Notes: generated by a model not told the origin, from the letters alone. A DNA stretch of 64,000 bases from Micavibrio sp. UBA6929 (GCA_002448815.1 DKAJ01000003.1:1-64000); one strand, 5' to 3'; counted from the first letter of the stretch, positions 51,861-60,836 are shown. Numbers and translations are program-made.

Positions 51861-54116
51861 TTAGGTCTGCGTGTTTTCTGCGGCTGAGCCATATTGGCGC
51901 GCCTGCAGGTTCTGGATGATTTCATCACGCGGGCCAAAGGCAATGATTTTGCCTTTATCCATCAAGATCAATTTGTCGACCAAGGGAAGCATTGAGCCTT
52001 TATGGGTGATGATGATTGTCGTTTTGCCTTCGCATAGTTTTGATAGGCGTTTACGCAAGCGGTTTTCGGAAGCGGGATCCATTGATGCCGTTGGTTCATC
52101 CATAATCAATACTGGCGGATCATAGAGCAGGGCGCGCGCAATCGCGATGGCTTGACGCTGGCCTCCAGAAAGGGATTCTCCGCGTTCACCGACCGGAGTG
52201 TCTAGTCCTGCAGAGGTTTCTGCAAGAAATTCTAAAACGCCCGACATTTCGGCGGCGCGTAAGACCGCGCGGTCTGATGCGGTTTCGTGGCCCATTGTGA
52301 TGTTCTGGCGCACTGATCCGTAAAATAATTGCGGACTTTGTTGGACTGCGCCCACATTGCGACGCAAATCACCCGGTTCAATTTGACGGACATCAGTGCC
52401 GTCAATTTGTACGCTGCCGCTGTCTGGTGCGAACAGGTTAAGGAGCAAGCGTTCAATCGTTGTTTTACCCGATCCTACTGCGCCAATAATGCCCACGCGC
52501 TCGCCAGGGTTGATGGCAAAGCTGATATCGTTGAGCGCTGGCATGCTTTGACCAGGGTAATGGAAGACAACATTGCGAAATTCGATGCGTCCAGCGAAGT
52601 GATCTTTTGATATGAAATGCTTGTTTTTGGGGCGCTCGACAGGGGCTTTCATCATCTCGTCCAAGTGATCAAGAGACTGATTGGTCTGGCTCATTCGGGT
52701 CAGTAAACCCGCGACCTGTGCAAGGGGCGCCATTGCGCGGCCAGACAGAATAACGCAGGCGATCAGGCCACCCATACTCATCTGTGCGTCTGCGATCATA
52801 TAGACGCCAACAATGACGATCCAGACGCTGACCATTTGCTGTACAAAGACGGCCCAGTTTTGGGCAAAAGTGGCTATCTCGCGACTTTTTACGGATGTGT
52901 GAGAGGCTTTTTCGCTGAGTTCTTCCCAGTTGCGCTGGGTGTAGCTTTCGGCGGCTTGGACTTTGATTGTTTCTAGGCCAGTGAATGTTTCGAAGAGCAA
53001 AGCGTTCTTGAGCGCACTTTCCAAAAGGGATTCTGAGATGACTTTTTTCAGTTTGCCTTGCAGATACAGTCCCACGCACACGATCAATGGAATGGCTGCC
53101 AGCGGAACGAAGGCGACAGGGCCGCCAATAATGGCAATAAAGCCGATGTAAAGGGCGATAAAAGGCACATCAATGAGCGTCACAATCGTGGCGGAGGTAA
53201 AGAAGTCGCGAATGCTTTCGAACTCGCGCATTTTGCTGGCCAAAACGCCCGCACTGGCCGGTCGGGCGGCCATGGTCATGCCAAGGATTTGCTCAAAGAG
53301 TGATGCTGAGATTTCGACGTCAGCTTTACGGCCTGCCCAGTCTAAAAAATGGGAGCGTAAATTCTTTGTGATGAAGTCAAACAGATAGACGACCATAACG
53401 CCGATGGCCAGCGTCCATAGGGTTTCTGTCGCGTTGTTTGGGACGACGCGGTCATAGACCGTCATGACGAAGAGTGATCCGGCAAGGCCGAAAATATTGA
53501 TCATCACGCCTGCGGCAAGGACTTCGCCGTAGATGACCTTGTTTTTTGAAAGTGCACCCCAAAACCAGCTGCGGCCTGTGTCGATTTCTGCGGGGCCTGC
53601 GCGATCATCGCTGCGCGCGATCGGGCGCACGAAAAAGGCCTGACCTGTATAATATTGTTTGAGATCTTTTTCGCTTAGCGTGACTTTTTCATCGGGCGTT
53701 TCTGGGAACTGGATGACGTATCCTTTTTTTGTGGCTTCCCACAGGATGCATGACATGCCATCGGCCAGAACCAGTACGCAAGGAAAGTTTGGTACTTGTT
53801 TTAACGATGAAAGAGAGCGTTGTACAAGGCGCGCGTTCAGATCTGCGCGCTCAGCCGCGCGAATAATAATTGACGGTATGAGTTTATCTTTTGATAGTGG
53901 CAAGCCTGCAGTCAGTGTATCAATCGATGTTCTGCGGCCATAGTGGCCTGCGACAATCGTCAGGGATTCTAAAAGAGGGTGTTCGATCGCAAGGCGGTCG
54001 GCTTGCAAGGGCCAGCCTTCAGGCAGGTCGTTGAACTTGCTTTTGACAGAGGCGCTTTTGTTTTCGGCTTCTGCGGTTTTTTTAGTCTTTTTATCGTTTG
54101 TTTTTTTTGACGCCAT
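51861..54116 (-). CDS. Type I secretion ABC exporter (LapB/LssB-like)
   Basis: This 751-residue exporter has a degenerate C39 peptidase-like domain at about 45-170. The catalytic Cys is absent, as in HlyB and LapB, so the domain is for substrate docking and not cleavage. A six-helix membrane domain covers about 200-480. The nucleotide-binding domain has Walker A GAVGSGKTT, signature LSGGQRQAIAIARAL and Walker B VLIMDEPTASMD. The N-terminus is Lys-rich. It exports the RTX protein encoded just downstream. The order and domain make-up match the LssB/LapB branch rather than the PrtD branch. Confidence 0.95.
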   Translation of the reverse strand: MASKKTNDKKTKKTAEAENKSASVKSKFNDLPEGWPLQADRLAIEHPLLESLTIVAGHYGRRTSIDTLTAGLPLSKDKLIPSIIIRAAERADLNARLVQRSLSSLKQVPNFPCVLVLADGMSCILWEATKKGYVIQFPETPDEKVTLSEKDLKQYYTGQAFFVRPIARSDDRAGPAEIDTGRSWFWGALSKNKVIYGEVLAAGVMINIFGLAGSLFVMTVYDRVVPNNATETLWTLAIGVMVVYLFDFITKNLRSHFLDWAGRKADVEISASLFEQILGMTMAARPASAGVLASKMREFESIRDFFTSATIVTLIDVPFIALYIGFIAIIGGPVAFVPLAAIPLIVCVGLYLQGKLKKVISESLLESALKNALLFETFTGLETIKVQAAESYTQRNWEELSEKASHTSVKSREIATFAQNWAVFVQQMVSVWIVIVGVYMIADAQMSMGGLIACVILSGRAMAPLAQVAGLLTRMSQTNQSLDHLDEMMKAPVERPKNKHFISKDHFAGRIEFRNVVFHYPGQSMPALNDISFAINPGERVGIIGAVGSGKTTIERLLLNLFAPDSGSVQIDGTDVRQIEPGDLRRNVGAVQQSPQLFYGSVRQNITMGHETASDRAVLRAAEMSGVLEFLAETSAGLDTPVGERGESLSGGQRQAIAIARALLYDPPVLIMDEPTASMDPASENRLRKRLSKLCEGKTTIIITHKGSMLPLVDKLILMDKGKIIAFGPRDEIIQNLQARQYGSAAENTQT

Positions 54117-54152
54117 GGATCAGCTTTCTAAAAGCCGAGTGGTGCAGAAAAG

Positions 54153-54190
54153 AAAAGCGCATATCCATCATCTGGTGGCTATGCGCTTTT
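54153..54190 (-). terminator. Terminator-like hairpin between tolC-like and ABC exporter genes
   Basis: AAAAGCGCATA (54153-54163) pairs perfectly with TATGCGCTTTT (54180-54190) over 11 bases. On the minus strand a T-rich stretch follows, and on the plus strand TTTTTG follows. It sits in the 96-base gap between the two genes, so it should end or reduce tolC transcripts before the exporter. Confidence 0.75.
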
Positions 54191-54212
54191 TGTTATGAAG
54201 GGCAGCCGTGTT

Positions 54213-55649
54213 TTAGCGTGCCTTCATTTTTCTCATTTCTTGCCACTCTGTTTGTGCTGTTTCTGTCAGATCTGCATCAATCGATGGGATGCCAAGGGCG
54301 CTGAGGAGTTCTCCGCGCAAAGCGACCAGACGGTAGACTGAAAACATTTGGACAAATTCAGCGTTGATTTTATTTGTTTTTGACACGAACAATTCGTTTT
54401 GAGCATCAAGAACGTCCAAAAGTGTTCTTCTGTTCAATGTGAACTGATCCTTATAAGCCGCGACGACTTCTTCGTTTGCGTTGGCTTGGTTGTCGTATTT
54501 TTCCGCGCGGCTGCCTGCGGCAATCATTGCGGCCCAAGTGCGGCGTACTTCATCTTCGAGGCCGCGTGCGGCTTCTGAGTATTGTGCTTTGGCTTGTTCG
54601 TGGCGATAGCGGAATTCACGTTCGCGTGCAACATCTGCGCCGCCGCGGTAAAGGTTCCAGTTCGCAACAACAAGGGCGCTAGCACCGCGTTCGTAGGCCT
54701 CGACTCCGCCGATGTCATCTGCGTAAGTGCCTGCAACTTGCAAGTCAACTTGCGGGTAGTATGTTGATTGTGTGCCTAGCGCCTCGGCGTAGGCAACTTC
54801 GATATCACTTTCGAACACGCTGAGTGTTGGGCTTTTAGCGAGTGCGTATGTGATTTCGTCTTCTAGCGCTGTGTGGAGTGCGCTGTAAGGTACTGTTGGC
54901 ATGATGAGCGCACCAGGCTCGGCGCCGACTTCACGGTAGTATTGTGATTCAGCGGTTTCAAGCGATTCAAGCACGTTTGCTTGCGCCGCTTCGGCAGATG
55001 CCAAACGTGCACGGGCTTGTTCAAGGTCAGCTTGTGTCGAGCGACCAGCGTCAACGCCAGTTTCAATTTGGTTTAGAATTTCTTTGTGGTCGTTCACGTT
55101 TTCTTGTGAAATTGCAGACAAATAGCGCTGGCGCAATACGTTCAGGTACGCCTCGACAATAGAAAGGCCGACAAGTTCGGTTGTTTCACGTACGCGGTGC
55201 GCTGATGATGTGACGCGCGCTTTTTGGCGTTCAACTTCGTATTTTGTGCTGAAACCATCAAAAAGCATTTGTGTTAGTGTCAAACTGGCCTGAGAGCGCC
55301 ATAGCTCCTCATCGTCGCCAGTGATTGTGCGCGTTGTTGAATCGTCAGTCAGTTCGTAGCCTGTGTCCGCACTGAGATCGAGGGATGGTCTATAAAGCGC
55401 GTAGCCTTGGCGAAGTTCTTGGTCTGTCGCGCGGCGGCTGGCTGCGATGGCGTTATATTCAGGATTTGTTTTTACGCCTGATGCCACAGCTTCGCGGATA
55501 GACTGGCCGATGCTTTCGCGAACATCTTTGGATGCTACGGTTTTTTGCGCTGCGGTTTCATCCATAGCGTGGGCTGTTGTTAGAGGAAGAGCGGCGCCGC
55601 TGCACAAAATTGTGGCGCAAGCCAGATAAGATAAGATTCCTTTAGACAC
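54213..55649 (-). CDS. TolC-family outer-membrane channel for type I secretion
   Basis: This is 478 residues with a GTG start at 55649, chosen because AAGGA lies eight bases upstream and it places the signal peptide (SKGILSYLACATILCSGAALPLTTAHA) at the N-terminus. An ATG at 55760 would put 37 extra residues before it. Two OEP repeats of long amphipathic helices are seen, with NPEYNAIAASRRATDQELRQGYALYRP near the start and FTLNRRTLLDVLDAQNELF in the second repeat, the usual TolC/AggA pattern. It forms the outer-membrane tunnel of the secretion complex. It is divergent from the HlyD-like gene. Confidence 0.92.
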   Translation of the reverse strand: MSKGILSYLACATILCSGAALPLTTAHAMDETAAQKTVASKDVRESIGQSIREAVASGVKTNPEYNAIAASRRATDQELRQGYALYRPSLDLSADTGYELTDDSTTRTITGDDEELWRSQASLTLTQMLFDGFSTKYEVERQKARVTSSAHRVRETTELVGLSIVEAYLNVLRQRYLSAISQENVNDHKEILNQIETGVDAGRSTQADLEQARARLASAEAAQANVLESLETAESQYYREVGAEPGALIMPTVPYSALHTALEDEITYALAKSPTLSVFESDIEVAYAEALGTQSTYYPQVDLQVAGTYADDIGGVEAYERGASALVVANWNLYRGGADVAREREFRYRHEQAKAQYSEAARGLEDEVRRTWAAMIAAGSRAEKYDNQANANEEVVAAYKDQFTLNRRTLLDVLDAQNELFVSKTNKINAEFVQMFSVYRLVALRGELLSALGIPSIDADLTETAQTEWQEMRKMKAR

Positions 55650-55861
55650 TTTTAAAATCCTTATATGTGAAGATAGAATTTCCAGAACTGGAGATTGATG
55701 AATCAAATAAACGCAAATGCTGTTTACATTTATATAGAAAATGCGAATCGAATACAACACCCTAAAGCTAATTGTTTGATAGGGTTGAGATATAGCTATT
55801 GATTTGCGCGCTCAGTCCTGCGAAAATTAAGTCTAAGAAATCACAAAGGATTGGTAACAGC

Positions 55862-57163
55862 GTGGCCCGTACAGTAGAACGTTATTTTGATGTTGATGAG
55901 AATATGCCTGCCTCTAGGCATATGATTTTACTTGGTATATTGGCGTTTTTTATCTTTTTTGCGTTGTGGTCTAGTTGGGCGACGCTGGATATGGTGACGC
56001 GCGGTGACGGTAAAGTTATCCCGTCGAGTGATATTCAATCGGTGCAAAGTTTAGATGCTGGCATTGTTGAAGAATTTTTTGTTTCCGAAGGCGATGAGGT
56101 CGAGGCAGGGCAGGTTTTGCTACGGCTGAGTGATATTGAGGCGTCATCTGACTTGGGCGCAAATCGCGCGCGTTACTTAGGTTTGCTGGCATCGATTAAG
56201 CGATTGCAGGCTGAGGCCTCTGGTTTGGATAGTTTTCAGTTCCCTGAGGAGGTTAAAGAGGGTGCGCCTGAAAGTGTTGTTGAAGAAATGAACGCCTTTC
56301 GCGCCAATCGTCAGCAAGTGCGCGGGCAACTTGATATCGTGCGCCAGCAACTGAGCCAACGTGAACAAGAGGTGACAGAACTGACAACGCGCATTGCCGA
56401 TATTGAAGGCGTTTTACGTTTGCAAAAAGAAGAGCGTGATGTGATTGCGCCATTGGTTGCGCGCGGGGCTGCGCCGCAGCTTGAGCTCTTGCAGCTTGAG
56501 CGCAGTATCAAAGAAAAACAATCCGAGCTGAATGGCGCGAAGACCAGTTTGCCACGTGCGCGCTCTGCCGTGGGTGAGGCGCAGGCACGTGTGCGCGAGG
56601 TGCAATCAACCGCCAAGGCCAAAGCGCAAGAGCAGCTTGCAGTGAAATTGCTTGAGATGAACGAGATTAAGCAGCGCCTTTCTGCCTTGAAAGAGCGTAA
56701 GACAAGAACCGAGCTGCGCTCGCCCGTGAACGGTACAGTGCAGGATATTTCAGTGAACTCGATTGGCGGCGTTATTCGTCCGGGCGAGGATCTGGTGAAG
56801 ATTGTTCCTAAAGATGATCAGTTGATAGTCGAGGCGCGCATTCGTCCGGCTGATCGTGCCTTTATTTATCCGGGGCAGCAGGCCGTTGTGAAAATTACGG
56901 CGTATGATTTTTCGATTTATGGCGGTTTGAAGGGCGAGGTTTTGGATATTTCGGCCGATACGATCACCGATGATCAGGGCAATAGTTTCTATCGCGTGAA
57001 ATTACGCACGTATGAGCGCGAGCTTAAACGCAAGGGTGAGGTCTTGCCCATTATCCCGGGGATGGTTGCGCAGGTTGATATTTTGACGGGAAAACGAACG
57101 GTTATGCAATATCTGATGAAACCGTTCATCAAAACGCTTGATAAGGCTATGAATGAGCGTTAA
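55862..57163 (+). CDS. HlyD-family type I secretion adaptor
   Basis: This is 433 residues if the GTG at 55862 is used (AAAGGA 11 bases upstream). A TTG at 55799 would give 454. One membrane helix (about 22-42, LLGILAFFIFFALWSSWATL) is followed by a lipoyl-like domain (VQSLDAGIVEEFFVSEGDEVEAGQVLLRLSD), a long coiled-coil hairpin (about 100-275) and a beta-barrel domain (RSPVNGTVQDISVNSIGGVIRPG, then the HlyD tail EVLPIIPGMVAQVDILTGKRTVMQYL). It bridges the ABC exporter and the TolC-like pore. It is transcribed away from the other three genes and is followed by thrS. Confidence 0.92.
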   Translation: MARTVERYFDVDENMPASRHMILLGILAFFIFFALWSSWATLDMVTRGDGKVIPSSDIQSVQSLDAGIVEEFFVSEGDEVEAGQVLLRLSDIEASSDLGANRARYLGLLASIKRLQAEASGLDSFQFPEEVKEGAPESVVEEMNAFRANRQQVRGQLDIVRQQLSQREQEVTELTTRIADIEGVLRLQKEERDVIAPLVARGAAPQLELLQLERSIKEKQSELNGAKTSLPRARSAVGEAQARVREVQSTAKAKAQEQLAVKLLEMNEIKQRLSALKERKTRTELRSPVNGTVQDISVNSIGGVIRPGEDLVKIVPKDDQLIVEARIRPADRAFIYPGQQAVVKITAYDFSIYGGLKGEVLDISADTITDDQGNSFYRVKLRTYERELKRKGEVLPIIPGMVAQVDILTGKRTVMQYLMKPFIKTLDKAMNER

Positions 57164-57184
57164 CTTGCCCTTTCGGTAACCGTT

Positions 57185-57190
57185 TAAAAT
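57185..57190 (+). promoter_or_regulatory. Possible -10 element just before thrS
   Basis: TAAAAT, one base off the consensus, lies seven bases before the thrS ATG, and no Shine-Dalgarno is present. This fits a leaderless or very short 5' leader. The matching -35 is poor (TTGCCC at 57165, 14-base spacing). Confidence 0.25.
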
Positions 57191-57197
57191 TTTTAAC

Positions 57198-59183
57198 ATG
57201 ACGCAAACACAAGTAAAACAGCATATGATTGAAGTAACATTGCCAGATGGCGCAGTTCGCTCTTATGAGGCGGGCATTACAGGCATGGATATTGCCGCAG
57301 ATATTTCAAAATCTTTGGCGAAAGCCGCTTTGGCGATTTATATCAATGGCCAGTTAAGCGACCTTTCTTTGCCGATTAACGATAATGCCGAGATTTCACT
57401 TGTGACGCGTAAGGACGATGAAGCGCTTGAGCTTATTCGCCATGACTGCGCGCATGTAATGGCCGAGGCTGTTCAGACGCTTTTCCCCGGTACGCAGGTG
57501 ACCATCGGCCCGAACATTGAAAATGGTTTTTTCTATGATTTCGCGCGGAACGAGCCTTTCTCGACCGAAGATCTGGAAGCCATTGAAAAAGAGATGCGCC
57601 GCATTGTCGAGCGCGGCGCAGAATTTAAGCGCGAAGTGTGGGATCGTGACGAGGCGATTGCATATTTCACGAATAAAGGTGAAATGTATAAGGCTGAATT
57701 GATCCGTGATTTGCCTGAAACAGAAGAGATTAAAATCTATCGTCAGGGTGACTGGCTCGATTTATGTCGCGGCCCGCATATGCCAACGGTGAAACAAGTC
57801 GGCACTGGATTTAAACTGTTGAAGGTTGCTGGCGCGTATTGGCGCGGTAATAGTGATAATGCGATGCTTACCCGTATTTACGGGACTGCGTGGCGCGATG
57901 ATAAGGAATTGAAGGCGTATCTGACGCAGCTGGAAGAAGCGGAAAAGCGTGATCACCGTAAGCTTGGTCAGGAAATGGACTTGTATCACTTCCAAAAAGA
58001 AGCGCAAGGTTCTGTCTTTTGGCATCCAAAAGGATTTGTGATCTATAACCAATTAGAGGGCTATATTCGTCGCCGTTTGAAAGATCATGGCTATCAGGAA
58101 ATTAAAACGCCACAATTGATTGATAACAAATTGTGGGAAGCGTCTGGTCACTGGGGTAAGTACCGCGAAAATATGTTTGTCGTGCCTGATGAAATTCCAT
58201 CAGGCGAAGAAGGGCAGCCAGTTGTCAGCGAAAAAGCTTTTGAGAAATTGATGGCGCTGAAGCCGATGAACTGTCCTGCGCATGTTCAGGTCTTTAACCA
58301 AGGGATTAAATCATATAAGGATCTGCCAATCCGTTTGGCAGAGTTTGGTTGCTGTCACCGTAATGAGGCGCACGGCGCGCTGCACGGTTTGATGCGCGTG
58401 CGCCAGATGACACAAGATGATGCGCATATTTTCTGTACGGAAGAGCAAATCACGTCTGAATCTGTCGCTTTTTGCGCGCTTGTTCGCCAAGTTTACGATG
58501 ATTTGGGCTTTGAAGATGTACGCGTTGTTTTGGCGCTTCGCCCAGAAAATAAGGCCGGCAGTGATGAGACTTGGGATAAGGCCGAGGAAGGCTTGCGTGA
58601 AGCGTTGCGCGCCAGCGGCCTTGAGTTTGAAGAAGAAGAGGGTGAGGGCGCATTTTATGGGCCTAAGGTCGAATTTCATATTCGCGATGCCATTGGCCGT
58701 AGCTGGCAGTGTGGAACGCTTCAGCTAGACTTCGTCTTGCCAGAGCGTTTGGGCGCGTCTTATATTGGCGCGGATGGTGATCGTCACCGCCCTGTGATGC
58801 TTCACCGCGCGGTTCTTGGTACGCTTGAGCGCTTTATCGGTATTATGATCGAAAGCTACGCGGGTAAGTTGCCGTTATGGCTGGCGCCTGTGCAGTGCGT
58901 AGTTGCGCCGATTACCAGTGATTTTGATGATTACGCGCAAGAGGTCTTGGAAAAGCTTAAGGCTGCAGGTATTCGCGCCGAGATTGATACGCGCAATGAA
59001 AAGATTAACTATAAGGTGCGCGAGCATTCCGTCGCCAAAGTACCTGCGCTTTTTGTTGTGGGTGCGCGTGAGGCCGAGAATAAAACAGTGGCCATTCGCC
59101 GTTTAGGTTCGAAAAACCAAAATGTCGATCCGCTTGACGAGGCGATTAAAGCCCTTGCACAGGAAGCCAAAGCGCCGTATTAA
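57198..59183 (+). CDS. thrS: Threonyl-tRNA synthetase
   Basis: This is 661 residues from the ATG at 57198; an ATG at 57225 (IEVTLPDG) would give 652 and cannot be excluded. Domains are TGS (about 10-70), an editing/SAD domain with HDCAHVMAEAVQ and the metal-binding LCRGPHMP (about 80-240), a class II catalytic core with MKPMNCPAHVQVF and FRCC-like EFGCCHRNE, and a C-terminal anticodon-binding domain (about 565-661). It charges tRNA-Thr and edits Ser-tRNA-Thr. It is followed after 45 bases by infC, the widespread thrS-infC order. Confidence 0.97.
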   Translation: MTQTQVKQHMIEVTLPDGAVRSYEAGITGMDIAADISKSLAKAALAIYINGQLSDLSLPINDNAEISLVTRKDDEALELIRHDCAHVMAEAVQTLFPGTQVTIGPNIENGFFYDFARNEPFSTEDLEAIEKEMRRIVERGAEFKREVWDRDEAIAYFTNKGEMYKAELIRDLPETEEIKIYRQGDWLDLCRGPHMPTVKQVGTGFKLLKVAGAYWRGNSDNAMLTRIYGTAWRDDKELKAYLTQLEEAEKRDHRKLGQEMDLYHFQKEAQGSVFWHPKGFVIYNQLEGYIRRRLKDHGYQEIKTPQLIDNKLWEASGHWGKYRENMFVVPDEIPSGEEGQPVVSEKAFEKLMALKPMNCPAHVQVFNQGIKSYKDLPIRLAEFGCCHRNEAHGALHGLMRVRQMTQDDAHIFCTEEQITSESVAFCALVRQVYDDLGFEDVRVVLALRPENKAGSDETWDKAEEGLREALRASGLEFEEEEGEGAFYGPKVEFHIRDAIGRSWQCGTLQLDFVLPERLGASYIGADGDRHRPVMLHRAVLGTLERFIGIMIESYAGKLPLWLAPVQCVVAPITSDFDDYAQEVLEKLKAAGIRAEIDTRNEKINYKVREHSVAKVPALFVVGAREAENKTVAIRRLGSKNQNVDPLDEAIKALAQEAKAPY

Positions 59184-59214
59184 TAGACACAGATAAATAT
59201 ATTTAATTCTTTTG

Positions 59215-59220
59215 AAGGAG
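59215..59220 (+). promoter_or_regulatory. Ribosome site of infC that fixes its ATT start
   Basis: AAGGAG lies eight bases upstream of ATT at 59229. This is an ideal Shine-Dalgarno distance and the only strong site near the 5' end of infC. It supports the non-standard start codon over the internal ATG at 59325. Confidence 0.85.
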
Positions 59221-59228
59221 ATTTAACC

Positions 59229-59768
59229 ATTAGTAGACCACAGCCACCCGCCAAAGATGATGGGCCACGCGTAAACGAACAAATTCGTGCGCAAGAAATT
59301 CGCGTTATTGATTCAGAAGGTGAAATGATCGGCGTTATGTCGGTTCCTAAAGCGATTGAGCTGGCTGAAGAGGCAGGATTGGATCTGGTTGAAATATCTC
59401 CGCATGCGAAGCCACCTGTATGCAAAATTTTAGACTTTGGTAAGTATAAATACGAGCAACAGAAAAAGGCTTCGGAAGCCCGTAAAAAACAAAAAGTTAC
59501 GGACGTTAAAGAAGTTAAAATTCGCCCTGGCATTGAAAAGCATGACTATGAGGTCAAAATGCGTAATGCGCGCCGTTTCCTAGAGGGCGGTGATAAGGTG
59601 AAGGTGACCATGCGTTTTCGTGGTCGTGAAATGGCGCACCAGGATATTGGCCTGAATTTGCTAAAGAAAATGCAAGAAGAACTTGCCGATGTCGGTAAAG
59701 TTGATCTTCAGCCTAAATTAGAAGGCCGCCAAATGATTATGGTACTTTCGGCTGTTTCAAGTTCGTAA
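59229..59768 (+). CDS. infC: Translation initiation factor IF-3 (ATT start)
   Basis: This is 179 residues from an ATT start at 59229, which is preceded by AAGGAG. From there the frame gives SRPQPPAKDDGPRVNEQIRA then EIRVIDSEGEMIG, the conserved IF-3 N-domain. A call from the first ATG (59325) would lose 32 residues including most of that strand. The C-domain contains VKIRPGIEKHDYEVKM and VTMRFRGREMAH. IF-3 binds 30S, proofreads the start codon and blocks 50S joining. E. coli infC also uses AUU, allowing IF-3 to repress its own translation. rpmI and rplT, the usual next genes, are not present. Confidence 0.95.
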   Translation: MSRPQPPAKDDGPRVNEQIRAQEIRVIDSEGEMIGVMSVPKAIELAEEAGLDLVEISPHAKPPVCKILDFGKYKYEQQKKASEARKKQKVTDVKEVKIRPGIEKHDYEVKMRNARRFLEGGDKVKVTMRFRGREMAHQDIGLNLLKKMQEELADVGKVDLQPKLEGRQMIMVLSAVSSS

Positions 59769-59801
59769 AACGTAAAATATCACGTGTATTGATTAAGTGT
59801 G

Positions 59802-59832
59802 CAGGGCGGCTTTATGGTCGCTCTGTTCTTTT
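59802..59832 (+). terminator. Probable terminator after infC
   Basis: CAGGGCGGC (59802-59810) pairs with GTCGCTCTG (59817-59825) over nine positions, two of them G-U, with a six-base loop, and TTCTTTT follows. It lies 33 bases after the infC stop codon. Confidence 0.6.
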
Positions 59833-59843
59833 GTGCGTTTTCT

Positions 59844-60836
59844 TTATTGTAGCGTCGCATCAAAGGGCAAATTTTTGGGGACTTCAATGTCTTTTTCTGG
59901 TTTGGGTTCAGGTTTAGGTGGCCCTACTCTATAGCCCTCAATTGGTTCGACCTCGTCGTCCCCTTCTTGTTTTGGCGATGCGGTATTAAGGCTTGGGAAG
60001 TCAGGTCCACCTAGCTTTTGGCGAAGCTTATGAAGGCCGCACTGTTCGCCCGCAGATTTGTGCAGGTTAATAATCAGGTTGAGTGTATTAAGGATCTTGG
60101 GTTCGTTTGCAAAATACTCTTCGATAGGAATGTCGCCAGATAGACCAGATTCTTTTGCGTCTTCGCAAGCCTGTTCCCAGCGTTCAATGTCTGTGCGGAT
60201 TTCTTCGTACGCGGCGTGCGTTGCATCGTATGCGTCGCGCATGCCTTCAGGAAAAACTTGGATTTCAAATTTTCCCCATTCGTTATTGTTTAATTTGGTT
60301 TCTAAGTGCAGTGTTAAGCCCATCCATCCCCAGCGTTTAGGGTTTGTGATGTGGTCTTTGAAACGTTTGATTTCACCGTTGTCTGTGCGGACTTCGACAT
60401 TGTTCCAAAGACCTGCCTTTTGACTTCTGCGTCCTGGGGTGCGGTCGCCGCGGTGGTGGAAGTTCTCTTCAGTGTAGTCATACTCTTTTTCTAGGAATTT
60501 GAGCAGTTTTTCTAACTCTTTCGGGGAGTGTGTGTAGATTTGGCTGCGGCATGGATCGCTGACTTTGCGGCTGTCCCCGTCAAATTGACTGTAAACTTTG
60601 CGGGAAGTTTGTTCCGCGCCTTTGATGTTGCCCATGCTAAAACGTTGCGGGCCCATGACATCTTCGCCTTTAATACCTATGCCGTAACGCATAAGTTGAC
60701 TGGCGAATTTTTCCATTGTAGAGCGCGTTGTTTCCGCATTTTTACGTAGGCGTTCAAGCGAAGGGCCGCAAGTTGGCTCTTGCCCTGTTGCGCCGAAGAA
60801 TGCTGATGCTGCCCGTTTTAGTTTTTTTATGGCCAT
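59844..60836 (-). CDS. Divergent RelA/SpoT-like protein of unknown activity
   Basis: This 330-residue protein has no signal peptide. The middle third has the order of motifs seen in the ppGpp-synthetase fold: VSDPCRSQIY near residue 95 (like the 'DLxRxRI' strand), NPKRWGWMGLTLHLE near 170 (like 'PKxxGYRxLH') and FEIQVFPEGMRDAYDATHAAYEEIR just after (like 'EIQI.T..M..A...H..YE', with the catalytic Glu and the final His/Tyr). A long insertion with GDRTPGRRSQ separates the first two. The C-terminal 60 residues are Pro/Glu/Lys-rich. HD hydrolase, TGS and ACT domains of full-length RelA/SpoT are missing. It could be a small alarmone synthetase, a toxin-like relative, or an inactive homologue. The assignment rests on motif pattern alone. 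Confidence 0.55.
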   Translation of the reverse strand: MAIKKLKRAASAFFGATGQEPTCGPSLERLRKNAETTRSTMEKFASQLMRYGIGIKGEDVMGPQRFSMGNIKGAEQTSRKVYSQFDGDSRKVSDPCRSQIYTHSPKELEKLLKFLEKEYDYTEENFHHRGDRTPGRRSQKAGLWNNVEVRTDNGEIKRFKDHITNPKRWGWMGLTLHLETKLNNNEWGKFEIQVFPEGMRDAYDATHAAYEEIRTDIERWEQACEDAKESGLSGDIPIEEYFANEPKILNTLNLIINLHKSAGEQCGLHKLRQKLGGPDFPSLNTASPKQEGDDEVEPIEGYRVGPPKPEPKPEKDIEVPKNLPFDATLQ

